63,260 bases of DNA from JAEUUM01 sp038326165 (GCA_038326165.1 JBBQJT010000015.1:1-63260), one strand, 5' to 3'; positions 41,977-51,770 are shown, numbered from the stretch's first letter. Made by a program: numbers and translations. The notes: generated by a model not told the origin, from the sequence alone.

Positions 41977-42897
41977 TTATATTCCCATGCGATTGCGCTT
42001 AGCGAGATAAGTTTGCAATATCGGCATAAATCCTTTCTTGATATCAGCTTCTACCAATTCAATTTTAAACTGCAGGCATTTTTGACGCAAGGCCTCAGTT
42101 TGTTCATTGATCTGCTTGAGATAATGTTCTTTCACTTCGCCCGATTGTAATTTAATTTCAGCGCCACTTTCAACATCAACAAAAAGATATGGCCTGTTTT
42201 CGAATTCAAAATCCAATTCAGTACTTTTGTCGGTAACATGAAATAGGATCACTTCATGCTTGGCATGCTTTAGATGCTGTAATGCTGAAAAAAGAGCTTC
42301 AGGACTGTCGGAATCAAACATATCTGAAAAGATGATCACTAAACTTCTTTTGTGTAGCGTCTCAGCTACTTGATGCAGGGTATCCGTTATGGAACTACCT
42401 GTTTGATTAGGATTGCTGTTTAAAACTTTATCAAAGTAGGAGAGCATCAATTGATAATGCTGAACAGTCGATCTACAAGACGTTTGTGTTTGTATCCGGT
42501 CACCAAATAAAGTAATTCCAAATGCATCTCTTTGTTTCTTTAATAGATTCATAAGCGATGCTGCTGCCAGTACACTAAACCCTATTTTGGTATCAATTGA
42601 TGGCTTAGTTGATACAGGATAATACATTGATGATGAAGTATCTATGACCAATTGACATCGCAAGTTGGTTTCTTCTTCATACTTTTTGGTAAAAAGTTTA
42701 TCTGTCCTTGCATATACCTTCCAGTCTAGGCTTCTGGTGCTTTCACCCTGATTGTAAATACGGTGTTCAGCAAACTCAACAGAAAATCCATGAAAAGGGC
42801 TTTTATGCAATCCTATTATAAAACCTTCGACTACTTGATTTGCTAATAGTTCCAGATTGTTGAGTTCTTTGATACTCGTATTTTCTACTATTGCCAT
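41977..42897 (-). CDS. DUF58 protein (MoxR-associated type)
   Basis: A 306-residue soluble protein. The DUF58 signature SLDWKVYARTDKLFTKKYEEE is at residues ~58-78, followed by a von Willebrand A-like fold with a MIDAS start LVIDTSSSMYYP (~88-99). DUF58 proteins are usually encoded beside a MoxR AAA+ ATPase and other vWA proteins, and act with it as chaperone-like assembly or stress factors. No moxR gene is present in this window; the neighbours are ppk2 and thioredoxin. Confidence 0.87.
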   Translation of the reverse strand: MAIVENTSIKELNNLELLANQVVEGFIIGLHKSPFHGFSVEFAEHRIYNQGESTRSLDWKVYARTDKLFTKKYEEETNLRCQLVIDTSSSMYYPVSTKPSIDTKIGFSVLAAASLMNLLKKQRDAFGITLFGDRIQTQTSCRSTVQHYQLMLSYFDKVLNSNPNQTGSSITDTLHQVAETLHKRSLVIIFSDMFDSDSPEALFSALQHLKHAKHEVILFHVTDKSTELDFEFENRPYLFVDVESGAEIKLQSGEVKEHYLKQINEQTEALRQKCLQFKIELVEADIKKGFMPILQTYLAKRNRMGI

Positions 42898-42944
42898 AAT
42901 TATTAAATTGACTATTGTAAGAACGTGTAAATCTGTAAAAAGTA

Positions 42945-42977
42945 AACAAAAATGCCCCGACTAATTTTAGACAGGGC
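42945..42977 (-). terminator. Rho-independent terminator after trxA
   Basis: On the minus strand GCCCTG / CGGGGC (one G-U pair) stacks on CTAA / TTAG with an AA loop centre and is followed by ATTTTTGTTT. It separates trxA from the DUF58 operon. Confidence 0.75.
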
Positions 42978-43003
42978 AATATTTCTTTTGATTTCGAATC
43001 AAA

Positions 43004-43318
43004 TTAATTCAACATGCTATTGATTTTGTCAACCAAAACTTGTTTGGAAGCGCCTCCAACTTGTTTGTCAACTACTTCTCCATTTTTTAGGAATAAAATA
43101 GTAGGAATACTTCTTACGTTATATTTCATGGCAATATTAGGGTTTGTATCCACATTGAGCTTGCCAACTGTTACTCTTCCATCGTATTCTGTAGCCAATT
43201 CTTCAATAATAGGAGTGATTGCTCTACAAGGGCCGCACCATTCTGCCCAAAAGTCGACAACAGCTATTTCAGTAAGTGCTGTGTCACTAAAATTGCTGTC
43301 TGTAAATTCGAATGCCAT
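43004..43318 (-). CDS. trxA: Thioredoxin
   Basis: A 104-residue classical thioredoxin: VVDFWAEWCGPCRAITPIIEEL with the WCGPC redox centre (~28-32), the buried Lys in VGKLNVDTNP, and the cis-Pro loop VRSIPTILFLKNGEVV. It is the cytosolic disulfide reductant for ribonucleotide reductase and other enzymes. The ATG at 43318 gives the normal family length; upstream in-frame starts would add an unusual extension. A terminator follows, so it is probably monocistronic. Confidence 0.96.
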   Translation of the reverse strand: MAFEFTDSNFSDTALTEIAVVDFWAEWCGPCRAITPIIEELATEYDGRVTVGKLNVDTNPNIAMKYNVRSIPTILFLKNGEVVDKQVGGASKQVLVDKINSMLN

Positions 43319-43349
43319 TTTGTTAAATTTTATTAATGATATAAACATG

Positions 43350-43357
43350 CAAAAATA
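43350..43357 (-). promoter_or_regulatory. TAnnTTTG -7 box upstream of trxA
   Basis: TATTTTTG on the minus strand lies 31 nt before the start at 43318. Confidence 0.45.
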
Positions 43358-43410
43358 AATAAGGTTCCTGTATTCTTATCATTTTTATTTTTTAACCTTT
43401 GCTTAAGATT

Positions 43411-44418
43411 ATGAAAAGTATAAATTGGAAGCATGTTGCAACATCTTGGTTTATCTTAATTGCGACAATCATTCTTTCGCATTTGAACGCCCAATGGACT
43501 GAATCTAAATACAGTGAAAGTATTTATCCTGCTTTGCACCAAACATTGTCATGGATTTTTTCCTGGACATCTTTTTCCTGGCTATTGATTTTTTTGTTGT
43601 ACTTTTTGTATAAAACAATTGTTAAACTGATTGAAACTAAGGGATTAGAAGTCAAGCTTTTTGAATTTCAATTCCGAATGTTGTGGGTTGTTGCGCTGTT
43701 TTACATCCTATGGGGCTTCAATTATGGACGAATAGATTTAGAGTCGCGCCTTGGCTTAAAACATGAAGAAAGTCCTGATACCGCTTTCATTTCGCTCTAC
43801 AAAAAGACCGTTGACAATTTAAATAGATTATCAGTGGCTGATTCAACAGCAAAAATGTCAAGTGTAGAGTCATTTCATGTCAAAGAAACTATGACTGCAC
43901 TCGGATACAAACATCTTATTGAGAAGGTTTCCGTAAAGCCTGTTTGGCCCAAGGGATTGCTTTTGAGAATAGCTACTGCAGGGTTCTACTTTCCATACAC
44001 ATTTGAGGCCAATTATGATCCTGGATTGCATTTTCTTCAATTGCCATTTGTGAAGGCACATGAAATTGCTCATGCTTATGGTGAGCCTGAGGAATCTGCA
44101 TGTAATTTTATAGCTTACATAGTTTGTTTCACTTCTGAAGATCCGTTAATTAACTATGCCGGTGAAATTGCATTGTATCAATACCTCAGACATCTGGTAC
44201 CAAATGATATCGCCTCAAAAGGAAGATCACATTTAAAAACCAAAGTTATTGCTGATCTTGATCAAATAAAGCTTGAAATGGATAAGTATCCCGATATTCT
44301 TCCAGAGTTAAGGAACCTGATTTACAATGCCTTTTTGCAAATTCAGGGAATACATGAAGGTGAAAAGAATTATTCAAAGTTCGTTGATTTATTAATACGC
44401 TGGAACAACAAGAAATGA
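43411..44418 (+). CDS. DUF3810 membrane protein with HExxH metallopeptidase motif
   Basis: A 335-residue protein with three N-terminal membrane segments (~10-30, ~48-70, ~82-102) and a soluble domain carrying AHEIAHAYG (HEIAH, ~216-220) followed by EPEESACNFIAY, in which a Glu can be the third zinc ligand. This matches DUF3810, a predicted membrane zinc protease family of unknown substrate. It overlaps the sulfatase-like gene by 4 nt (ATGA), so the two are very likely co-expressed. The ATG at 43411 is chosen over a TTG at 43399. Confidence 0.85.
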   Translation: MKSINWKHVATSWFILIATIILSHLNAQWTESKYSESIYPALHQTLSWIFSWTSFSWLLIFLLYFLYKTIVKLIETKGLEVKLFEFQFRMLWVVALFYILWGFNYGRIDLESRLGLKHEESPDTAFISLYKKTVDNLNRLSVADSTAKMSSVESFHVKETMTALGYKHLIEKVSVKPVWPKGLLLRIATAGFYFPYTFEANYDPGLHFLQLPFVKAHEIAHAYGEPEESACNFIAYIVCFTSEDPLINYAGEIALYQYLRHLVPNDIASKGRSHLKTKVIADLDQIKLEMDKYPDILPELRNLIYNAFLQIQGIHEGEKNYSKFVDLLIRWNNKK

Positions 44419-46232
44419 ATTTGATTCGATTTTTAATAAGGTATAGCTTCGCTTGGCTGATTTGGTCAGCAGTTAACCGGTTGGTTTTTATGGTATTTAA
44501 CATGAGTAATGGTTTTGAAATTTCATTAACTCAAGCTTTTAAATCTTTTATACTTGGATTTTATATGGATTTGAGTATTTGGGGATACATTATGATGCTC
44601 ATATTACTTATTTTGACTTTGGGCATTGCTTTTTTTCAAAAAATCCCATTGAAAACTATTAAATGGACAAGTTTTTTCTTAATTGTATTGATATCGGCAT
44701 TGTGTTCAATTGATACCATATTGTATAAAGAATGGGGATTCAAATTAGATGCTAGTCCCTTGATATATCTTGATAAAGCTAATGAAGCTAAAAATTTCTT
44801 GAGTATTAGCAATACCATTTACCAGGTATTGATTTTTTTACTTTTGGTAGTTTCAGGAGTTTGGATTTTTACCGTTATATGCTTGAGATACAAAAGCTTG
44901 ATAATACCTAGAAAGCATATTCTGATCTCTTTGGCATTGTTGCCACTGATGATTTTGCCAGTTAGAGGTGGCTGGGGGACTATTCCGATGAACTTAGGGC
45001 AGGTTTATTTTTCCAAGAACACTTTTGCCAATCACACAGCAGTGAATACCTTATGGAATGTAATTTATTCATTGTCAGAGAAAGATAAACTTCAAACTTC
45101 TTACCATTTTATGTCAGAGATGGAAGAACTCAACATTATCAAGCCATACATGAATTTATCATGTGATTCGTTAGAAAGTGTACTCAATATTGAAAATCCA
45201 AAGATTCTACTGATCATGCTCGAAAGTTTCACGTCTAAGGTTCTTGATGTAAAATTGAACGACATAGAAGTTACTCCAAACTTAAATCAATGGATGAAAA
45301 CGGAATTGTCTTTCACCAATATGTATGCAACTGGGGATCGCACAGATGAGGGATTGGTCGGTATTTACAGTGCTTTTCCGAGCCAGCCAACAAGTGCAAT
45401 AATTCATTATCCCAACAAATGTCGAGATCTTCCTTCTTTATACACTCCCTTTCAAAAATCTGGCTACAAGACAAGATTTTACTATGGTGGGGATATCAGT
45501 TTTGCAAATATGGGACCATATCTTTACGCAATGGGTGTTGACAGTATTATTGATAAATCTCAGTTTTCACCTTCCAAATACAACGCAAAATGGGGTGTGC
45601 ACGATCATTTACTTTTTGAGAAAATAGCTGATGATATAGCTCAAACCAAAGGTGATTTCTTTTATTCTGCTTTGAGTCTCAGTAGCCATCCTCCGTATGA
45701 CGTTCCAAATGAAGTTGTGTGGGCTGGAAGTGAGGAAAAACAATTCTTGAATACAATGCACTATACAGATGAGTCCCTCGGAAAATTGATTGAAACTCTT
45801 AAAAAGTTACCAATATGGAAGGATTTGTTGATCATTTTGGTGGCAGATCATGGTGCTCGTTTACCTTATGATTCAGATTACTTTGAACCAATGCGATTTG
45901 CAATTCCTATGGTTTGGATGGGTGGAGCGGTAAAGAAACAAAAGAGGGTTGATCAACTATGTTCCCAGGTTGATATTGCGTCGACTTTGCTCCAATCTTG
46001 CAACCGAAATTCTGAATTATTTTCTAACTCTCGGAATATTTTATGTACAGATTTCCAACCTTTTGCGTTCTTCGCATTCAACAATGGCTTTACTGTGATG
46101 AAACCAAATTCTGAAATTGTTTTTTTGAACGATGGCATGAAATTAATAGAAGCAAAAGGAGATACCAGTCAGTTGTTGAAATTGGGAAAAGCCTATTTGC
46201 AGAACGTCACCCAAAGGTTTAAGAATTATTGA
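44415..46232 (+). CDS. LtaS-like membrane sulfatase-fold phosphotransferase
   Basis: A 605-residue protein with five N-terminal membrane helices (~5-190) and an alkaline-phosphatase-superfamily domain (~255-560). Catalytic features are LLIMLESF (metal Glu), the nucleophile Thr in TGDRTDEGLVG, KWGVHDHLLFEK and VADHGARLPY (metal Asp/His). The family includes lipoteichoic acid synthases, and in Gram-negative bacteria phosphoglycerol or phosphoethanolamine transferases acting on periplasmic glycans or lipids. The acceptor here is unknown. Confidence 0.88.
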   Translation: MNLIRFLIRYSFAWLIWSAVNRLVFMVFNMSNGFEISLTQAFKSFILGFYMDLSIWGYIMMLILLILTLGIAFFQKIPLKTIKWTSFFLIVLISALCSIDTILYKEWGFKLDASPLIYLDKANEAKNFLSISNTIYQVLIFLLLVVSGVWIFTVICLRYKSLIIPRKHILISLALLPLMILPVRGGWGTIPMNLGQVYFSKNTFANHTAVNTLWNVIYSLSEKDKLQTSYHFMSEMEELNIIKPYMNLSCDSLESVLNIENPKILLIMLESFTSKVLDVKLNDIEVTPNLNQWMKTELSFTNMYATGDRTDEGLVGIYSAFPSQPTSAIIHYPNKCRDLPSLYTPFQKSGYKTRFYYGGDISFANMGPYLYAMGVDSIIDKSQFSPSKYNAKWGVHDHLLFEKIADDIAQTKGDFFYSALSLSSHPPYDVPNEVVWAGSEEKQFLNTMHYTDESLGKLIETLKKLPIWKDLLIILVADHGARLPYDSDYFEPMRFAIPMVWMGGAVKKQKRVDQLCSQVDIASTLLQSCNRNSELFSNSRNILCTDFQPFAFFAFNNGFTVMKPNSEIVFLNDGMKLIEAKGDTSQLLKLGKAYLQNVTQRFKNY

Positions 46233-46259
46233 ATTATTTGTAATTAGGAACGATGAGTT

Positions 46260-47144
46260 TTAAAAGACGTGACCAAATATTTCAATTTGTGGGGCAGATT
46301 GGATTCTATGGGTTATAAATTCCAAATCTCTAATATAAATGGTATTCCGTTTGCCAAAATAGTCCAAAGGAATTAATGACCGTTTTATAGGATCGTATGC
46401 AATAGCTTGAAATCCATAAGAAAGAAGTTGCTTATGAATTTGTATTTCGTTGAACCCATAACGTTCTCCTAACCCCATCAATTCTATGATTACAGCCTTT
46501 AATGTTTGGTTCTGGAGCAATTGTTGTGCACCCTTTATTACCTCTGTTTCGTAGCCTTCTACATCTATTTTTATCAGGATAGGCATTCGATAATTATTGA
46601 TAAGGTCGTCTAATTTTTCCATTTTAACCTTTTGAGTGCATGAATCATTTTCTATAGATACATGATTGTTCATTCCGTCTTGAGTATTGCTTAAATTACA
46701 TGTACCTTTTACGGATCCTAAGGCGATTGAAAAAGCATTAACTTTATCCGAGATGTTATTAAGCCTGATATTATCCTCCAAGTATTTAAATGTATTGCTT
46801 GTTGGTTCAAAAGCTAGGGTATCAGCTCCCACATGTGAACTTGCAAGGATCGAATAACTTCCAATATTTGCTCCTACATCAATGAATAGGTCTTCTTCCC
46901 TCAAAAAATGTAGTAGAAATCCCATATCCTCAAAGTCTTGCAAACCGCAATAAAGATTGCCAGTTGCACCAGTCATACTTCGTTTTACTATCAATCTTGA
47001 TTTTATTGTCCACTGGTAAATGATTGGATAAGGATTCAGCCGAACAACAACTTGCCATTTTATAAAACGTATAATTGCTGCAAGCTTATTGGCCTGATTC
47101 AATGGGTGGGAAGTAATAGATTTAATTATTGAAAATATATTCAT
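46260..47144 (-). CDS. FkbM-family SAM-dependent methyltransferase
   Basis: A 294-residue protein. The SAM-binding loop DLFIDVGANIGSYSILAS lies at ~86-103 and is typical of FkbM; AFEPTSNTFKYLEDNIRLN and ILIKIDVEGYETEVIKGAQQLL follow. FkbM enzymes O-methylate polyketides, sugars or glycan chains. The likely role is modification of a surface glycan (inference). An ATG at 47180 would add 12 residues; the ATG at 47144 better matches the hydrophobic start MNIFSIIKSI, but neither is certain. Confidence 0.83.
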   Translation of the reverse strand: MNIFSIIKSITSHPLNQANKLAAIIRFIKWQVVVRLNPYPIIYQWTIKSRLIVKRSMTGATGNLYCGLQDFEDMGFLLHFLREEDLFIDVGANIGSYSILASSHVGADTLAFEPTSNTFKYLEDNIRLNNISDKVNAFSIALGSVKGTCNLSNTQDGMNNHVSIENDSCTQKVKMEKLDDLINNYRMPILIKIDVEGYETEVIKGAQQLLQNQTLKAVIIELMGLGERYGFNEIQIHKQLLSYGFQAIAYDPIKRSLIPLDYFGKRNTIYIRDLEFITHRIQSAPQIEIFGHVF

Positions 47145-47238
47145 TTTTACTTTTGGAAATATTGCTTCATAAAATGACAAATTCCAACCTGATTTCTGTA
47201 GTAAAAGGCAAAATGTCGCAAATTTGAATATAGTGAAT

Positions 47239-50200
47239 TTATAGTTCCCATATTACTCTATCTGTTTTGTACAAATCGATGAAAGTTTTATAAACTGGTT
47301 CAGATTGAAGAATTTCTTGATTCCCTAACACTATGACCTGATGTTTGGCTCTTGTCAAAGCCACATTAAATTTTCTATCTATTCCCTCAAGATTAATTGA
47401 TAGAATTCCCTTTAATGTTCTGGAATGATTGGCACACATGGATATAATAATAATGTCCTTGGCGCCACCTTGGAATCTCTCAACGGTATCAATCATGATG
47501 TTTTCTGTTAAAAGCTCATCCTTTTCTAGGCTTTGCTTTATATTGGCTATTTGTGCTCTGAATGGGGTTATAATACCTACAGTGGGCCCATTCGGTATGT
47601 TGGCTAAACGCATCACCAACTTATGTATCATTTGTACTTCATCCGAATTATACTTTTCTTTTTGTTCATTCAATTGAGTCTTTGAGTCTATGAAAATAAC
47701 TCGATTTGAGTTGTCTTCCCATTGTTTAAGGATAGCTTTGTTATGATCTAAACAAATTGCTGCGTTTTGTTGTGCTACACATTCAAGTTGATTTCCATAA
47801 AATATTTCATTTACAAACTTCATAATAGCAGGGTGCATGCGACCTTGATGATGCAGCATACCAATACTACTTTCCCAACCAGCAGAATTACATTTTCTAT
47901 ATAATCTTTCAAAAAGACTCATTGTAAAATCTTGAAACCCCAGCTCTTTGAGTTTGGAATTTTTGAAATGGGTTTGCCTTTTGGATTGGGTTATGATGGC
48001 GGGTAACTGATTGTGATCACCGATAAGGATGGTTTTTTGCATTTTCGCTAGGAAAGAAGCCATAGTAGTCTCAAGCACTTGAGATGCTTCATCTACCAAG
48101 GCAATTTTTAGGTTCAACAAAGTCCACAGTTCTGGTTTGCTTTGCAAGCTTGCCAAGGTGCCCACTATGATTCTTTTTTTTCGAAGATATTCCAGTAAAT
48201 CTTTCCGATTGGTAATCTCACTAATTGCATTTTGCATAAGTCGTTCATGAAATTTAGGGCTGCTTCCATATCTTGAACCAATTCGGAGATAAGACTCCTT
48301 AATCATTGGATCAATTGATTCAATTGCTTCACATATTTCATCAGCGGCTCTATTCGTGAATGTAGCAATCAAAATAACTTCATCCGTTTCACGCCAATAA
48401 TATTCCGTCAATGCTTTGAGCATTCTTGATGTTTTTCCAGTTCCAGGTGGCCCCCAAAGCAAATAATATGATTCGGCACAAATTGCCTCCTTATAGATCC
48501 TTAACTGGACGTCATTCAAGTATTTAGGTAAAAAATCGATATCAAAATTTAGAGATTGATTGGCTTGAACCTGGCCTAAAATGAGACTTCTCTTTTCTGA
48601 ATCAGCTTCAACAAAATCGAACAATGCCTTGTATTGAGATCCAAAACTGCTATCCAATAAATCAGGTTCCAGATTCCAAAGCTGTTGAGTCATAAAAATT
48701 TGATCATTCAACTGACTAGATCTCAATCGAATTTCAATCTGCTCATGATCAACTGAAATTATAGTACATTTTAACAATTGTGATCCTATTTTGTGACGAG
48801 TCTCAGTACTTGGATAAAGAATTGCAATATCACCAACTCTAAAATTCACCAAAGTATTTTGTTCCAAATCTCTAAGAAGCTTCAGTTTAGGTTCCTTTTG
48901 ATGAACATCAGCTTCGATGATTTTTAGATTTTTTAACAGGGAATAATTTTTTTCTTTCTCTTTATCGTTTAAAATCCACAGACTCGCTTGTCCATATTGA
49001 TCAACTATGGTATTACCTAATTTGGCATTGCGCTGTTCTCTGGCTATTAGGGCAATACATTCTAAATAATATGAATATGATAATTCATCAAGCTTCACCA
49101 AAGATTGGGTTAACCTATTCCAGTCATTAGACACAAACCCATTTAAAACTGGAGCGCTATCAAGGTGCATTGACAATGTTTGATGAAAAGTTTCAGAGTT
49201 TAAGAAAGCCTGATCTCTCAAAATGAAATGATTTCTTTCATTCAAGGCTTCATATTGTTTGGAGCGAAGTGGGGGAGCATATCTCAGTCCCGTTTCACCT
49301 AACTTAGAATACAAAATGTAGCAACTGGGTGTTAGTCGACCGTTACTACTTGCCTCTATCAAAAGGTCATACAAAAGTGTCTGGTAATAATGCGAAGAGC
49401 TCAATCCATATTTATTCTCTTTGAAGGGTTTACCACTTTTTAATTCGACGATTGATGATTTTTCATCGGCACTTACTGCGAATAAATCCAATCGTCCTTG
49501 TATGCCCATTTGAGGAGAATAGTAACTGGGTTCTACAAAAATATCATTTCTGTGTAACCCGATTAAAGGAAACTTATAGTTGACCATCCATTGTAAGGTT
49601 CTGAAATGGTGCCTACAATTCAGAGCAAATTCTTGAACTTCATCATCAGACAGTAATGAAAATTCAATAGGGTAGAGCGCAAATAATTTGGGAAATAAAA
49701 CCTCTAGGGTAGTTTGCGGATCGTCAATAAGGTAGTCTAAAAAAAGATTAGCTGCCTGGCCTTCCAACAGGCTTTTGGATTTTTTTGTTGGAAGCAATTT
49801 TTTTGTAAAATGGGCAAATGGTGCAGAATGTTGATCCGCTGTTGCCTCCGAAACCGCTGTAACATCTACCAAGTAGTCTGGTTCTATAATAATGCACCGT
49901 GGCAGGATCATTTGTCCCTCATAACTTGCATCAATTAACATCAGACTGATAGGTGGCTTCAGACATTTGCTTGCTTCCTCTAATGAAGATTTAAAAAAAG
50001 TCAGTTTTTCATGAAATATAGGAATGACATATATTTGGCTTTCATGAGTTTCATCCAACAAAATCCATTGGTTATTGGTTTGATCAATTTCAATCAAAGT
50101 GCATCGAATATTGGAAAAAACTGGACTTTTGTATGCGCCAAAATAGTTTTTAGTTATCAGTTTGAGATAAGCATAGTCGGGTGGGATGCCATCCGGATTA

Positions 50201-50505
50201 ATTTCAGCCGCAAATTTTAAAAGGAGCTCTGTGTATTGTTGTATTAATTCTGTGTCCAAGGTTGAGTCTTTATTTTCAACATTGGATAAGGTATTTCGGA
50301 ATTCTGCAATTCCTTTTCTTGTGGTATAATTGATCTTATACTGATGATAGACAAAGGATAATCTGCTAAATGCGGTATGAAAGTCAAGACTAGAATTTTC
50401 AGTTAATTGGGACAGTAAATCATCCATCCAAAATCCCAATAATTCAATATTAATTGTTGAATGATCAATACATGATATCTTTTTCCAAATATTTAGCTCT
50501 GTCAT
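47239..50505 (-). CDS. Dna2-like nuclease-helicase (PD-(D/E)XK plus SF1B helicase)
   Basis: A 1088-residue protein. Residues ~260-420 hold a RecB/Cas4-type nuclease: LEGQAANLFLDYLID, then GIQGRLDLFAV (Asp) and SIVELKSGKPF (Glu-x-Lys, ~355), SSHYYQTLLYDLL. Residues ~660-1085 form an Upf1/Dna2-type SF1 helicase: GPPGTGKTSRML (~685), LVDEASQVLE (~805), IGDHNQLPAI, VERFQGGAKDIIIISM (~1008) and NVALTRAKHQVIVLG. The Fe-S cysteine cluster of Cas4/Dna2 is not seen. A role in DNA end or flap processing is inferred. The ATG is chosen because upstream residues are not family-like. Confidence 0.85.
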   Translation of the reverse strand: MTELNIWKKISCIDHSTINIELLGFWMDDLLSQLTENSSLDFHTAFSRLSFVYHQYKINYTTRKGIAEFRNTLSNVENKDSTLDTELIQQYTELLLKFAAEINPDGIPPDYAYLKLITKNYFGAYKSPVFSNIRCTLIEIDQTNNQWILLDETHESQIYVIPIFHEKLTFFKSSLEEASKCLKPPISLMLIDASYEGQMILPRCIIIEPDYLVDVTAVSEATADQHSAPFAHFTKKLLPTKKSKSLLEGQAANLFLDYLIDDPQTTLEVLFPKLFALYPIEFSLLSDDEVQEFALNCRHHFRTLQWMVNYKFPLIGLHRNDIFVEPSYYSPQMGIQGRLDLFAVSADEKSSIVELKSGKPFKENKYGLSSSHYYQTLLYDLLIEASSNGRLTPSCYILYSKLGETGLRYAPPLRSKQYEALNERNHFILRDQAFLNSETFHQTLSMHLDSAPVLNGFVSNDWNRLTQSLVKLDELSYSYYLECIALIAREQRNAKLGNTIVDQYGQASLWILNDKEKEKNYSLLKNLKIIEADVHQKEPKLKLLRDLEQNTLVNFRVGDIAILYPSTETRHKIGSQLLKCTIISVDHEQIEIRLRSSQLNDQIFMTQQLWNLEPDLLDSSFGSQYKALFDFVEADSEKRSLILGQVQANQSLNFDIDFLPKYLNDVQLRIYKEAICAESYYLLWGPPGTGKTSRMLKALTEYYWRETDEVILIATFTNRAADEICEAIESIDPMIKESYLRIGSRYGSSPKFHERLMQNAISEITNRKDLLEYLRKKRIIVGTLASLQSKPELWTLLNLKIALVDEASQVLETTMASFLAKMQKTILIGDHNQLPAIITQSKRQTHFKNSKLKELGFQDFTMSLFERLYRKCNSAGWESSIGMLHHQGRMHPAIMKFVNEIFYGNQLECVAQQNAAICLDHNKAILKQWEDNSNRVIFIDSKTQLNEQKEKYNSDEVQMIHKLVMRLANIPNGPTVGIITPFRAQIANIKQSLEKDELLTENIMIDTVERFQGGAKDIIIISMCANHSRTLKGILSINLEGIDRKFNVALTRAKHQVIVLGNQEILQSEPVYKTFIDLYKTDRVIWEL

Positions 50506-50705
50506 ACTTTTTCTATCAAAGACGCAAATTATAGAAAATTCCACACGGAAATGGAATAAAATGAATATCAGCATGAAATATGTGTTGAGGTCTCAACTTC
50601 AAATCAACTATTAGTTTACAAATTGCTAGGTTTGGTTGAATCTGATTTAATTGTTAACTTATCCTTTAATCTAATACTCAAATGCAATAATATTCAAAGT
50701 AGCCT

Positions 50706-50713
50706 TATCTTTG
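50706..50713 (+). promoter_or_regulatory. TAnnTTTG -7 box 5 nt before the DUF3667 gene
   Basis: TATCTTTG is followed by AATCC and the ATG at 50719. It fixes the start against a longer frame from 50623 and predicts a leaderless mRNA. Confidence 0.55.
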
Positions 50714-50718
50714 AATCC

Positions 50719-51687
50719 ATGTCAAATAAGTTTAGGATTGAGAAAGATTGCCTTAATTGTGGCAAAGATGTTGAGTCACGTTATTGCTCTTATTGTAGCC
50801 AGGCTAATACCAAACATCCTGAATCATTGGGTGGTTTCATCAGGCATTTTTTTGAAGACCTAACTCATTTTGATACAGGAATTTTTATATCTATTAGAAA
50901 GTTGTTATTCAGTCCTGGTGAATTGACAAATATCTTCAATAGCGGTCAACGAAAGAGATTCTTGCACCCTATAAGAATGTACATCTTTACAAGTATCATC
51001 GTGTTTGCTTTTTTCAACTTCTTGTCTCATACTTCAAATGAAAGAAATCTTGGCAAAGATGAGATCTCTGCGGTTGCGATAAAAGATTCTTTGAAGAAGG
51101 TCGGCGAGTTTAGTCAAGGCAATATCTTTTTTCATTCTGATAAAAATGGGAAGGTTCACTTATTAATGGACAATGTGGACTATACTATTGTCAAGAACAA
51201 AATTCTTAAAACAGATGGATTAAATGAGAAAATTGCTAAAACTCTTGCTTCTTCAATTGCAAAAAGTTACAAAAAAAATCCCAATAATTATATGAGTGCA
51301 TTGTGGGATAATTATTTAACAAATCTGCCGAAAACCTTTTTGTTATTGATGCCCATTTTTTCTTTGTTGCTTGCTTTAATATATTTCCGAAGGCGGAGCT
51401 ATTTCATGAATCATTTGGTTTTTTCCCTTCATTTTCACACTGCTGTTCTTTTTGTTGCAGTCTGTATTGTACTGTGTTCTTTTTTGCCTGACTCTGAGAT
51501 GAATGATTGGTTGAGTTTGGTTCTTCTCTTATCAACAATCTATCACTTGTATGCATCAATGAAAAGGGTTTATCAAAATGGAAACATTCGAACTTTGGTC
51601 TCTTTTATTGTTTTGATCGGTTTTTACTTTCCCATCATATTGATTGTCAACTTGCTGTTTTTAATTTATTTTGCTGCTGCTTCCTGA
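50719..51687 (+). CDS. DUF3667 membrane protein with zinc ribbon
   Basis: A 322-residue protein. The N-terminus has a four-Cys zinc ribbon (CLNCG, then YCSYCSQ). The DUF3667 signature follows (FIRHFFEDLTHFD, RKLLFSPGELTNIF, GQRKRFLHPIRMYIFTSIIVFAF). Several membrane helices fill the C-terminal half (~205-320). DUF3667 is widespread in Bacteroidota with no assigned function. The gene stands alone between Dna2-like and TSUP genes. Confidence 0.85.
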   Translation: MSNKFRIEKDCLNCGKDVESRYCSYCSQANTKHPESLGGFIRHFFEDLTHFDTGIFISIRKLLFSPGELTNIFNSGQRKRFLHPIRMYIFTSIIVFAFFNFLSHTSNERNLGKDEISAVAIKDSLKKVGEFSQGNIFFHSDKNGKVHLLMDNVDYTIVKNKILKTDGLNEKIAKTLASSIAKSYKKNPNNYMSALWDNYLTNLPKTFLLLMPIFSLLLALIYFRRRSYFMNHLVFSLHFHTAVLFVAVCIVLCSFLPDSEMNDWLSLVLLLSTIYHLYASMKRVYQNGNIRTLVSFIVLIGFYFPIILIVNLLFLIYFAAAS

Positions 51688-51770
51688 TTTTTAATTTGGC
51701 TTCTAAGGCAGTTCAAACTAACTTAATATATTTACGCTGTTGATTATATCTATAAGAACAATAATACAAA

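Noticed and set aside
43411..46232. True lipoteichoic acid synthesis
   Set aside because: The organism appears to be a Gram-negative Bacteroidota; the sulfatase-fold enzyme more likely modifies a periplasmic glycan or lipid.
50584..50597. Short palindrome GTTGAG-GT-CTCAAC as a hairpin or operator
   Set aside because: The 2-nt centre cannot form a hairpin loop. It may be a chance palindrome; only its partial match to the 37 kb element was retained.
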